Shown: positions 49,501-61,760 of the stretch, piece by piece
Layout of the letters: each line of letters starts with the position of its first letter
How positions within the stretch are numbered: the first letter of the stretch is position 1
From: Strix aluco
Taxonomy: Eukaryota; Chordata; Aves; Strigiformes; Strigidae
Assembly: GCF_031877795.1 (NCBI RefSeq)
Contig: NC_133938.1
Location: 16,648,920-16,712,919 of the forward strand
Reading direction: 5' to 3'
DNA: 64,000 bases
The notes under the pieces: model-generated
Database searches by the model: none
Seen by the model: only the letters and a program-made list of their open reading frames with translations
What the model was told of the DNA's origin: nothing
Position numbers and translations under genes: made by a program

Positions 49501-52500
49501 GTTCACGGCTCTGCCTTCTGTGCTTTGTTTAAACAGAAATAAGACAGTATTCCATGCTCTTTAGTATTTTGCACTTATTTTAAATTGTCTTTTTTAGAGA
49601 ATGCAACCTAACATCCCCGTGAGCTTTTCAAAACATGTCATTGAACTTCAGGGCTGTCATTACCACCTCTGACTGCAAGCTTCCAGCATGCCAGTGCTAT
49701 GGTAGGATGCCAGTCTCACTGAAGATATGCTAAAAATACCAAAGTATTTTGGATACAAAGAAGCCAAAGCATTACCCATACAGTAAAAATAGTCAGTATC
49801 ATGACCATCATCACCATTACTTTCTCCTAACATGGAGACAAAACTGGCAGATCAGTGACACTCCACCTTGGTTGAAATGAAAGCAAACACAAACAAAGAG
49901 TGTAGTAAGTTCAAGCAAAAGAAAAACAGATTCAAGTTTATGCTCAAAACATCAGGAGATCGTCTATGAAGGAACTGAAGTCACTAAATAAGCATTTCTC
50001 TGTCTATTTTGTCCTATCTCTTTAGGCCAGGACCACATTTGTGGTCCTGCCATTTCTGCCTCAGGAAGGCAGGGAAGAAGCAGAGTTCTCACCCATATCC
50101 ACCTGTCTTTCTTCTTGGCCTCGTGCCTTCACAAAGTCTCCACCATCATTCAGGCTCTCACACTACTTGGCTATTAATCCAAATGTAGATTAAATGTAAT
50201 AGTTATGAATCTCATCCCCTAACTAGCTGGAACTGTAAGTTTTTCGAGCTGTGTCCTGTAGCAGTCCCTGTTAGTGACATACGGGAGTGCTGTACTGACT
50301 GACAGACCCTTAGCAGAGCCAAGGGTCTGCCAGCCACACAACAGAGTCCCGGAGATGTTGCAAGGTATCTCCAGCATAAATCCCATTGTGCACAGGCTCC
50401 TAAAACCTGCTGCATATGCAAAATGTATTTATTAAAAATCCTGCAAAACTTAAACATTGTAAGAAGAATATCTTGAATGGCTTCTGATTGCCTATTAACA
50501 GTCAGCAAAATGCCAGAATGAACATGTTCTTAGGGGAATCTGCTTTCTTAAAATTCCTTTCTTCCATTCTATTGTTAGGAATAGTATTTTTTTTTTAATA
50601 ATCAGCCTCAAAACTCCAAGTTTCCTGTCAGAGCAAAGTATACAGGACTTCTAAATGCTGTAAAAGGAAAGACAGTATTTAAAAAGAGAAGTGGAAAGGT
50701 CCTTAAATTGAAAGATTGGTCCTTTAAGAACTGTATATAGTGTCCTGTGCTCAAAGTACTTAAGATAATCACAAGGATGCCTTAAAGATGTGTTCCTACA
50801 GTCTTAAATTTTAAGGAACAGATGTTTCTGTAGGCAAAACATGCCAATGAGTTTCACATGTTGAAAGGATCTAGTCTGTTTTTCTCTTTTATGTAAGCTA
50901 AATAATTTTATTACTCAAACAACTTTATATGTATGCATACATGATCGTTTCATGATAGTCATCCTGTATGTTACAAAGCCAAAAAAATGAAAAAAAGCCA
51001 GAGAAACCCAGCATATCACCTCAGGCTGCTGAGAGATCTGTGGAATTTCATATGGGAAATATTCTCTTCTTTCTCTCCATTGTGTGTGCGTCAAAGGGAG
51101 CAATCAGAGAAGTTAATAGTAAGAAGCTATGATAATGAAGTCTGTGCATGCATTAGCGTGCTCATACTTAGCTTGTTTGCAGAATCTGAACAACACTGCT
51201 TCAGTACAGTGGCTGAAAACTAGAAAAGCATTCTTGTATGGCTACACAGGTGAACCCTGGAGGTTTTTTGCATCTCCTGGAGTGTACCTATCAAGTAAAC
51301 CAGCATAAAACGGTGTTTCACCAGAGAAAAAAAACTATCCTGCTTAGGCCAGCCACTATGGAGCACATGTTTTGACCTGATGAGCTTTCTTGACTTGTAA
51401 AGAACAATGCAGCAAGAAGACTAGTACTTGATCTCACTGGCTCCATCGGGGAAAGTCCCTCATTTGCAAACTTCTCAGGGTTGCTGCCTACCATCTGCTG
51501 ACAGCTTGCTCCCAACACTCACTCACTCCTGTGATAACAAGGAATGACAAAAGCACAGCAGCTGATGGGAAGGTGGCATGGTCAAACTTCTTCTAATTAT
51601 CGATGTCCTTCATAACATTCAGTTATTCCTGAGACACACAACAGAATCCAAGAAAACAGAGGTGAAAAAATAGATTTATAATCTCATTTGTGCTCCCTTA
51701 ATCACACATCTCATATGCTCATATTCAGGCCAATCTCGTTTTGAATATTTCAAGTTACATGGTCCTACTATTATCCCAACAGTCTAACCAGTTATGTGGT
51801 TAGGAAGCATTTCCAAAATTTAACCCAAATGTTAGTCAGCTATTCTATCTAGTCATGTCTCACATGATGTATTAGTGTAATGTCCTGCTAGTTTTCTGAG
51901 CTGCTCAGACTGTGACACATGGTCCTAGGTGGGATCTTTTCCTACCCAGCCTAACAAACCATACAGCTGGTAGCAGCCCAACAGGCAGAGGTAACACCAG
52001 ATGCTGGCACAGGGCCTGTCAACCTGTCCTGCATGGGTTCCCCTAAGTTTCCAGAAATATTACCTGGACAATAAAATATACATTTAAATGCCATTTAATC
52101 TTTAAAATAATTGAAAATCGATTTACTTTTCACTTTGAAATATTTTCTGAGTGAGAGTGGAAAGTCCATGTATCTCAGCTGATTTCAAGTAGATGGGAAA
52201 GGCTACAAAGGCTTCTGTGCTTTCTCTAGTGGGCCCTCAGTAAGGCCACTCTTCAGGTGAGATCTGTTATTGAGAAGTATGAACTATTGAAAATATTCAA
52301 AATATTTACATTCTTTAGTGGATAGAAGCACTACTTTATTCTAATCGCTTCTCTAATTACTCGAGTTTCCAGCCATGCCATGGCATGATCTGTGCAATGT
52401 CCACAACAAAGACCCACAGCACTTTAATGCAACAAATTTCAGACAGATATAACAATGATAGGGATTCTGAAAGACCATGTATATTTACTAGATTACATCA

Positions 52501-55500
52501 ATTTTTCAAAGTAAGTTTTTACGTGTTTAACCACCCCCCCAATCTTCCTTCTCATTGCTAAAATTTGTTTCCTAAAGGCCATATTCTTCTCCAGAATAGA
52601 AAGACTCAACAGTATGTAAAAAACAAGTATTAAGTTAAACTTTTGGGTTTTTTACATTGAGATGCAAGGCCTAAAATGGCTGATTTTTTTAAAATCTATT
52701 TTTGGATGCATTTAACTTTGTTGTGTTTCCAAACACCGGCTCCTGCTCTGAAACATCATGTGCAAGGTCATTTTCAGTGTTCTTCCACTTTTGTCTGGCC
52801 AATTCCCCTGTTGTCTATACAGAACAAAAACACAGCTAAACCGGATATACTGGGTGTAAAAACAGAATTTGCATGGGAGGGACAAGGGCAGAGGGAAGTC
52901 TGAAACTAAAATTACTCCGAATGTCTTTTTCCAACTGCGTTTCCAAGGTGACAGAAACCCCTTCATTGCAAGGTTGCTCATTTATCTTGAAGAGTTGCCA
53001 GGATTTTGATCTAATTTTTAGTTCTGAAGAACTAAAATTATCCCTCTCCTTCTCAAAATAAAACGCAACTGAACACAACAAAACAGATTTTAACCACGTA
53101 GTGGTTTCTATCTTTCCAACCAGCAACAAAGAAAAATCAGGTCAAACTGTAAAGCTGCTAATTTTAGCATCCCTTTGGAAGATGCATCCCCGCATAGCAC
53201 GTTCTAATCACGCATATAGTTCATCAGGTATCACAGGCTAAATTATGCACTGTGTTACAAGTTTGCAGTCTTTCTAAGCTGACACATTGTGCACTTAAAT
53301 GACAGGCAGGACCCGGTCTGGGCAACGATTGGCAGGTCAAAGCCTGCAGGCTGTGAAAGGAAAACCTTGGGGGCACCATACACCCCACCCAATGTGTTTC
53401 TTCAGATTTTCATACATGTTCAGAACGAAGTATTTAGGAAATAAAGAACCCTAAGCGAACACCAAAGACTGCCTCCTGCATTGCTCTATAAACAACCCCA
53501 AAACTGACAGTTCATTTCAGCAACACTACCAACACAGCAAAGCTGATGCTTTGTTAACTACAGTGTAAAGTCTCAGAGTTTTAACACCTAGATATCATTA
53601 ACACCTTGTCCTAGGATTCAATGCCCTCTTCTGCATAGCATGTTTTCCTTCTTTATGGACAAAAACTGTAATGTTCCTTTTTCTTCCCCAGTCCTGCCCC
53701 TTCTTCCTACCAACATCCTGCTCTGATAGAAAACACTACAAAAAATTGATTCAGTCATCTTCCCCCTCTACTTTGCCTGCTTCTGAAACACAAGAAATGA
53801 ATTAATACTCTAAGCCAGCATTTTTTTCCTTTCTAAACAGCAAATGGGCTTAAGACCCTTAGGTATTTACCTGCTTTACCTGAACAACCCCAGAGAATGA
53901 TGCTCCTAGTTTCACCTCCTTCTCTTCCCCTCATCACTTACTCTGTCACAGCTGAGCTTACCTCAGGGTTTTGGGACAAGTGCCATGACACAGCTCCATA
54001 GAAGATTCATTTCCCAAAGTGGGACTTTACCATCTGTAGACCTCACATCCACTACTGTCCTCACACAGCTCTTTCTTTGGCCTTGGAAGGGCTTTGCTCG
54101 TAACACTCCCAGAGCCCTGAGCTTTGCCACACACAGGAGCAGAGCCCTCTCTACGTAGCTAAAAGGTTTTTATCAGTCTTTTTGACAGCCAGTTAATTAA
54201 AACAGTTTTAACAGTCAGCAACCTCTGAATGGCAACAGGTTTCCTGATCATTTTGACAGAAACCTGTGTCTCCAGGATTCAGTGTGCACAAGCAGGTGAC
54301 ACGCACGGTTGGTCCCAGTGACTGCCCCCACCTCCTCTGCCCACTCAGTGAAAACCAGCTTGGGACTCACAAAAGCATCCTGGTGTCCAGTAGTGTTTCT
54401 GGTTCCACACATCATTTGAGAAGGACAACAGTGGTTACGGATGGATGTTAGGAAGGACCACTTCCCACAGAGGCATTTCCTTTGCCGCTGACAGGCAAGT
54501 CCCATTACTTCCCATGCTCAGCACTACGGCTGCTGTTGCCTTAGAGATCTGCATCAACTGAAGAAGAATCTGCTCTTCCCAGATATCAGGGTCTCCTACA
54601 GAACTGGTTGATACCCAGCTTTCACCCCATTAAGAAGTCCTCACATCGTAGTCATTAGAGACTACTGCCAGGCAAAAGAGCCAGTATCAGAGTAAGCATC
54701 AATTTCTTGTGCAGAGGCAAAAGCAGTAGTGACTGCAGCTGCCAATACGGGAGTACTGCTCCTGCTCTGCGGGGAAGCAAGACAGAGTGTATCGTGAGCA
54801 GAGTTGCGAACGCACAATCGCTCTCTCTGGCTGGCTCTCTTCTCAGATAACATATAAGGCACCAGCTCTCCCTGCTTCTCTAATTCAGGGTACTTCCCAG
54901 AAGCCTGAAGTCAAACTACTTGTTGTTCACAGTGCCAAGTTTTGCCAGCACTTAGTGTGCAATGTTTAGGAATCCCATTAGGAAATGTACCCAAAGCATC
55001 AAAGAAAAGGTGAATGATGTGTTTTTATATGTCTGATTCAGCAAGCACTGCAGAGCATGCTGAATGTGGCCTCTGTGTTTCTGTCTGAAAAATATATCCA
55101 TCTCCTCTGCTTGTCCATAGGAGATACAGAGAGGGAAGCTCCAAAGCCCAGTCAGCAGGGGCAAGCCCCATCTTATTAATGCAGCTATGACAATGCAAAT
55201 CTATGTATCTCAGGCACTTTTAAGATGCTTATTGACTGGCTTGCACTCTCCCTGTCAGGTTTGCATACAAAATATATATTTTTTAAATACATTCACAAAT
55301 GTTAACCTGAAGCAGAAGAAATTTTTCTTTGCCTGTCAGCAAAGAGCATCTGGAAAAGATCAATCTCTCTCTCCGCCTTGTCCAAATGTCCTCAGGGAGA
55401 AATTAATCTTTTAAGACAACTATATTGAAATGAAAAAATGCTTTTGTAAGCTTGCTAAATTCAGATGCTAGCTAAGTTTTCCTGAGAGGAAAGCATAGGG

Positions 55501-58500
55501 AGGGGAAAGGGATCCATTCTTTCTAGGAGTAAAAAAACACAAACCACTTTCCTTGTTCTACTGCTAGGTGAACAGCAAGGCTTCAGCCCCTAGCAAGAAT
55601 CACAGGCTCAGCGCTGTGGCCACTGGCAGTGTAAACTCATGTGTGTGATTAGCTTCATAAACAACAGACTTTCCATTGCCTATAGTGGGATTCATACATA
55701 GCTGCATTTCATATACACATACAGATTCTTCCAGGAATGAACACAGCATCTCTAAGGAGAAATGTTACTGGTCTGGGAACAGATAAGCAATGATCAGTGC
55801 TGCAATTTCCTCTCGCTCTCATTCTCTACCACCCCTTGCACTTAATATAAGAACCAGTAAACAAACCTAAGGTGAGGAAAAAGCTAAGTTTCAAAGGCAA
55901 TATTGGCATTCTACCAAGAGCACAAACCTTCAATACATTTGTGCTTTTCCCAGCAAGGCGTATTTTGGGCGCGAAGGTGTGTCCCAGAGACACTCGGGCT
56001 CTGAGCCTGCAGTCTCCTCGCACAGGCAGGGTGTGACTGCAGAAGTATTTTGGTTTGGATCAGGAGGTTGCTTTTGAAGTGACTCTCCCTATCAGCCCGG
56101 CAGACTCTGCTTTGGTTTTCAGAGTGCACCAGCGGGATTCCTTTCAGATGAAACTCAAACCAGAAGATGCACTCCAGGAGTGCACTGAATGCTTGGACTG
56201 CTGCTGGGCATTGAGCCTGTGGGAGCAAAGCAGAGCTACCCATAGCACAGACTAGTTCACATTACAGGCACTCTCCTGTTGTGCCAAATGACTTACTAAT
56301 GCCAATGTAGCCATAGATTAAAGAGCATCCTTTAGCATGATATCAGAAATAGAACTTGTTATATCACATATAGCTTCTCAACAACCCTATAGCATTAACC
56401 AGGAGTCAGTAAATCTGCTTATTCTTATAAAAACAGAAGAGCTACTTATTTAATAAACAAAAGCCATATGCAATATAATTAAGAAAAACAAACAAATGTT
56501 CAAGATGGAAACAATCTTCTGAAATAGATTATTTCTCAAGTACCAGGAGACCCAATTTCCCAACCGCTTTTATCTTTGGTTCTTAAGTGTGTATGCACAG
56601 TCAGGGATATAAACACACCTCTGATGGAAAATCCTGTAGAGCTTCCCAGGAAGAGTTGTTACTAAATGTGATAGTTTTTCAGGTTAATTTCTGCAGAATG
56701 CTTTTAAAATCTATGGGGCTTTTGCAGAATGAGAAGGAAAAACAAAAATCAGGGTCTGCAAAATATTACCAGCGTAAAATGACTGCTTCATTTAAGCCCC
56801 TTCACATTACTTACTAAATTCTGAATTTCAGAGCAATCAATGAAGACAGCTGTGTAGCCCCCAGCATTACTGTTTTGCTGCAGACAAAGCCAGCATCACA
56901 TGAAGTTTCCACCTACCATGGGACATATTCAGTCCCTGGCAACATTTGCCCCTTAAGCAAATCACTTTAGGTATTTCCACAGTGAACAAGACCATTAATT
57001 TTCAGCTTCGTATGTTGCCAAAATCCTGTGAAAAATTAAATGAGGTCTTTTAATTAAAAGCCTAAACACATACAGTGGCTCAGTTCCATCTCTAGGTTCC
57101 CCATTTCTTCTCTCAAGTATAACGGTAGTTTCATTTGGTTCCTCCTGAAGAGTCTTGAGCAAAAAGTTTGTTTTAGGGGCTAATTTAACTTCTGAGTGAA
57201 TTGCAGGGCCTGACTGTTAAATCCTGTCTGGAATTACCCCAGTACAGCAGCAACACAATCCTCAGCAGAAGTCTGCTCCAAAGAAACTTGGATGTAGTGC
57301 ACCAGAGCAGGTTCTATGACCAGACAAACTGCCCTCAGAAATTATGTCCTTTGCCATAATTCTGTCATTTACCTTAAATTTTTTTAAACTGTCATAAAAT
57401 GTTTTTTCCCTTAGCTATGCCACAACCAAAGAACCAAGGCACAACCTGAGGTGAATCACATTTTATAACTCTGAATACGTCATCCTGAGCCATTTACACC
57501 CATGCTTGCACAGGAGTCCTTGCTCTGGATGAACACAAAACTACAAACCATAGAGCTGCTTGAGAGGGTTATATACTTCCCTAAAATGGAGAAGAAAGTT
57601 ATAACCTCTTTAGTTCAACTGCATGATTTCGCTGATTTCTACTGATTTGTTAATGCACTATGTTGCCAACACTGGAAGAAGGGCTGGCAGTGCTCATTGC
57701 ATTGCTGCCTTCCCTTCGAGCATTTAAAGCTGAGAGTTCTGCTAGGAAAGGTGAGGGGCCAGCCAGCTGGCCTGGGGCAGCCAGTGGCCTGGGTCACCTT
57801 GGGGAAGGTGCATTCCAGCCTTATTTTTGTAACCTTCTGTGAAAGAAGCTTATGAGTCTGTGGGAAATTAGATAAATGCAACTTTTCAAAGCCAATTCTT
57901 CCTCGCTTTCTATTTTGCAAAAATAAGGGGGTCTTTGAGTGGTCTTAAATTTAAACCAACCATTACTCTTTCACTCACAAGATGGTAAAACCCTTGTTCT
58001 TGGGCTTTTCTCTACTAAATCAGAAAAGTTGAAACTCAATAATTAGTTTGTCTGAAATAGAAGTTTAGTGTGACATTTAACCTTTCATAATTTTCATACT
58101 GGTTTTCACTGCTTTGTTGCAGACAAACACACTTGACTAAAATTTTGTTTGCCAAATATTTTTTTTCATTGTGATCCATCAATGTAAGAAATACTTTTCA
58201 AAGAGAAAAGATTACGGTAACTCTCCCCAGACAGCATTCAGACATTATGTGAAATTTACAGTGCAAAAGCTGTTTAAAAAGCCTTTGTAGTAGTAAGAAA
58301 ATCTAGAGCAAGATATCAAGAAAGCAACCAAAATAGATGCATACTGTTTCAAGAGACACCTTATCACATATTAGAAAGAAAATTAGAAGAAAATCAAGGT
58401 CTATAATTGAAAGTAGTACTGCAAATTCAAACAGGCATTATGCCAGCAGTTAACAAAAGCACCCTCTACTGGAGTAGCACAGCTGAAAACCCAGCAAATG

Positions 58501-58589
58501 TAGACTATAAGAGCTAAATTATTGCAGAGCTTCATTTGCCCAGTCGTCTGTTGGATGATTTTGCCAATGGAGCAGTGAATCTTTCTGCC

Positions 58590-58629
58590 AGCTACATGAT
58601 ACTTTACTGAGCTACGTGATACTTTACCA
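58590..58629. repeat. Two-copy 20-base tandem repeat
   Basis: AGCTACATGATACTTTACTG is followed immediately by a copy with two differences (ACGTG and the final CA). The sequence is seen directly; no function is implied. Confidence 0.8.
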
Positions 58630-60119
58630 ACTCAACAGCTATCCCAAGAAGGCTGACAAAAGGCAGGGAAATAGGGGATCCCCAGCAGGAGGGTAGGGAC
58701 GATACATGCCTGGGATCCTTACAAGGTCAGACCAAAATTTATTTGCCACTGGCTCTCAAGCATTCAAGGAGCGCTGAACTTATATATATACAGTCTGTAT
58801 CAGGTAAGTTTCCCTGTTTCATCAGCATTGGGATCACTTAATGACATGGATTCTACTTATTTTCATATTGCCAGCTTTAGGTGTCAATTATGCTTCTGTG
58901 AGGAAATAATGCAATGAATCTTATTAATGTTACAATAATGTAATAATTCTATAGCATACAACTCTGTCTTGTCTTATATAAGTCTATGTGTTGCTTTATA
59001 TAGATACTTGGAAAAATTTAAGTTTGTAAGATGTAAGCAGTATTTCATTACTGTGTGAAAGATCATGGCGACATAGCTTATTTAAACTGTCAGAGAGATA
59101 CAGCTTATTTACAGCTAACCAAGAGGCATGTACGAAGGTTCCTGTGAGAACAAGTCACTAATGGTAAGCCAAACCTTAGATCTTGTATAAAAATCAGTAT
59201 TCCTATCTGTTAAAACAGTATGTTTTCAAACAAGCCTTTGCCATTGCCAACCGTATAACTCCGTTAAATAATATAACTCTTTGAAACATTTCAGACAATA
59301 TATAAGATCTTAGTCTCACAAAATACAATTTTATCAGTCCTAAGGAAGGGATTTGTGCATTTCTTTTAAGCATCTTCTAATTACAATAGAAAGTGACAAT
59401 TTTTCTAGACCAGAAGCCTAACAGAGAAACATTTTTTGTAAAACCCTTCTTCAGGTCTTTAAGTAGTTGTGATCCTTCCTATGAAAGAAGTGAAATTAGT
59501 CTCTTACATTACCTGGTCTGGTTCCTCAAGGCATCCCTTACCACCCTGTGTCAAGAGAAGTCACTTGTTTAACAAAACTCAACCACGTTCTGCTTCCTAA
59601 CAGAAAGGCTCCCCAATTACTTTTGCTGGGAGCCTGCTGCTGTGGGGGCGTGGGGGTGTTGTTTGGTTGGTTGAGTTAGTTTGAGGAGAGTATGTTAATC
59701 CTCTCCTGATAAGTCCTGTGGTTTAGGTTTAACTCCCCATTAAACCTTCCTGGGGTTACCCTGTATTCATCCTGTATTAGTTTTCATATCAGTCCATCTA
59801 CAGCAAGAAACAGATGGTGGAAGAAGTTAAGCAAAGGGATGGGAAATCAGTGTTTGCTCCAAAGAATAAGTTAATCTTGTTAGAAGACAGTAAAACACAG
59901 AGTCCTCATTTTGCTGCTCACAGCTACAGCAAAGCAAAGACGTGATTTATCTTTTGAAGCTACCAAGACGAAAGCATTCTAAAGATGAAGAGCACTTCAT
60001 CTTCTAAATGAAGAGCACTGATAAAATTATTTGATAAGGACCAAAAAATGCTTTATCTCCATTCATTGAATTCATTGCATTCTTCTGTCAATCCAGCTCC
60101 ACAGGTCCTGGCTTCCCTG

Positions 60120-61760
60120 GAAATTCCTGCTTCTTTCAGAAGTGCCCTGAAGAAAAGAGTTCAAAAGAACTAGCAGCACAAACCCATTCCAATCTCTGGT
60201 GCAACTAAGCCTTCAAGGTCCAACTGATCTTTGCACATTTCTATCAGTGACACAAATTCTGTGGACTCCTCTGAAGAGGACGTTGCTCCCTTTGGTCTGT
60301 GATACTCTACACGTGAAGAACTAGCTCACTGGAATCTCTGTCCCTCTGTTATTCTCAGTATTTCTTGGTTCCTAATTATATGACTTAGAAGCTTTTAGAA
60401 AGCAGTCCACTGCTACTGAAGTTTGTCTCAGGAACAGAATCATTCCCTCAGATTCCCATGTCCCACAGGAAACCTCCTGTGCAATGAAAACACTGTTTCT
60501 TTCAGCAGTTTTCTGTATTTTGCCAATATTTTACTCTACAGAAATTCTGCTTTTGTTTCAGTCTTGACATTTTGAGACAGCTGCAGACTGCCTAGCTAAT
60601 CAATGCCTCTTGTTGCATTGCAACGCATTTGCATTGCGTGCAAAGGTTCTTTAAACTTCACCTTAGTCAATGCATCCAGAAAACGCCTTTGGCAGTAATG
60701 GAATCAGATTTCTTAGCAAGGTGCCTCCATTTGCTCAAGGGCTTTCTAAACCCATCCCATGCTAGTCTTTTTGAGAACTTTTTTCCTCTATGTTTGCCCT
60801 CCTTGGAATTATAGAGAGAAGAGTTGGCATCTCCTCCTGAGCACACCTCGGCAGTCATTTGCACTCTGCTGCTGCTAGAGCAACTAGGCTGTCAACAAAC
60901 TCACCTCCGTGGGGCACCGCTACAACCATGCTTGTGCCCAGGCCTGATGGTGCTGGGATTTTCCCAGCTATTTGGAAACCAGCCTTTTAGATTTTTCCGT
61001 AAGTGTGGATCTCCTTAAACATTTTTTCCCAAAATGGAAATGCTGCACAGCTGTAGCCATTGCCACAGGTCCCCTTCAACTGGTACAGCCGTTGATCCTT
61101 GAAGAACGCACACTTAAGCTGTAATCAGCTTCCATGCTTTTAAGACAGTCCTGCATTGTTCACACATCAAACCCACACCCAAAGCAAAAGCACAAACGTC
61201 TGTGACCAGTAGTCAAAGGGGTCTGGAAAACAATCAGCAAGCTAAGACAGAAACAGTCACAGGAGCCTTTCAAGCTTGAAAAGAAAATCCAAATTGTATC
61301 CTGCTGGTGGCTGAAAGCATTACATCTTTTCATCCAAGTTCTGCCATGATTTTGCAAGATTAGCAAATGGGCACATGAGCTTCCTGTCACCAGAAAAAGA
61401 GAGTCAGCCAGCCACTACACAGCTTCTGTTTCTCTCCGTTGATAAAAATCCTCCTTCTGCGCTGATTCCAGGTTCATAACAAATTACTCTGTGTGGAACA
61501 CACTACATTTCCCTGGATTCACTTTCAGATTGGCAGCCTTAAGGTTATCACAAACCATTTGTAAATGAATCAGTTCTTCAATAGCATTAGTATGCATCAA
61601 GCTGTCACATAGCAATATCGGACCAAGGGAGGGATGCTTTGCAACAACCTCTCCATTAGCATTTCTGGAAGGAAGCTCTGCCTGCCATGAAATCATTATC
61701 CTCAATGGCTGTACTTCTACACCGATGTGAATTCTTTCCCTGCCTTTCTTGGAAATCAAA
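60120..61760 (-). mobile_element. Decayed Ty3/gypsy-like pol (RT, RNase H, integrase remnants)
   Basis: On the minus strand, a 91-codon frame (61,484-61,759) ends in an RT thumb-side motif (NLKVNPGKC followed by FHTE). About 100 codons on, in another frame, an RNase H-like LVTDV segment places its Asp at 61,198-61,200. Some 264 codons further, in a third frame, Asp codons at 60,405-60,407 and 60,243-60,245 and a Glu at 60,135-60,137 form D-x53-D-x35-E, the integrase catalytic spacing, with VDCF and VTDR contexts. At least two frameshifts and three stop codons within the integrase segment make it non-functional. Order and spacing match Ty3/gypsy pol. No gag, protease or LTR was recognised. The assignment is by motif recall, without search. 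Confidence 0.7.

Larger units (their letters stand above)
44700..60100. other. Upstream intergenic region without recognised genes
   Basis: This is 15 kb of AT-leaning sequence 5' of SYDE2. Open frames are all short, have no recognisable motif and lack phase-consistent neighbours. A CR1 fragment and a small tandem repeat are listed separately. The genes that follow SYDE2 in human (C1orf52, BCL10) were looked for by characteristic residues and not seen. Confidence 0.55.
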
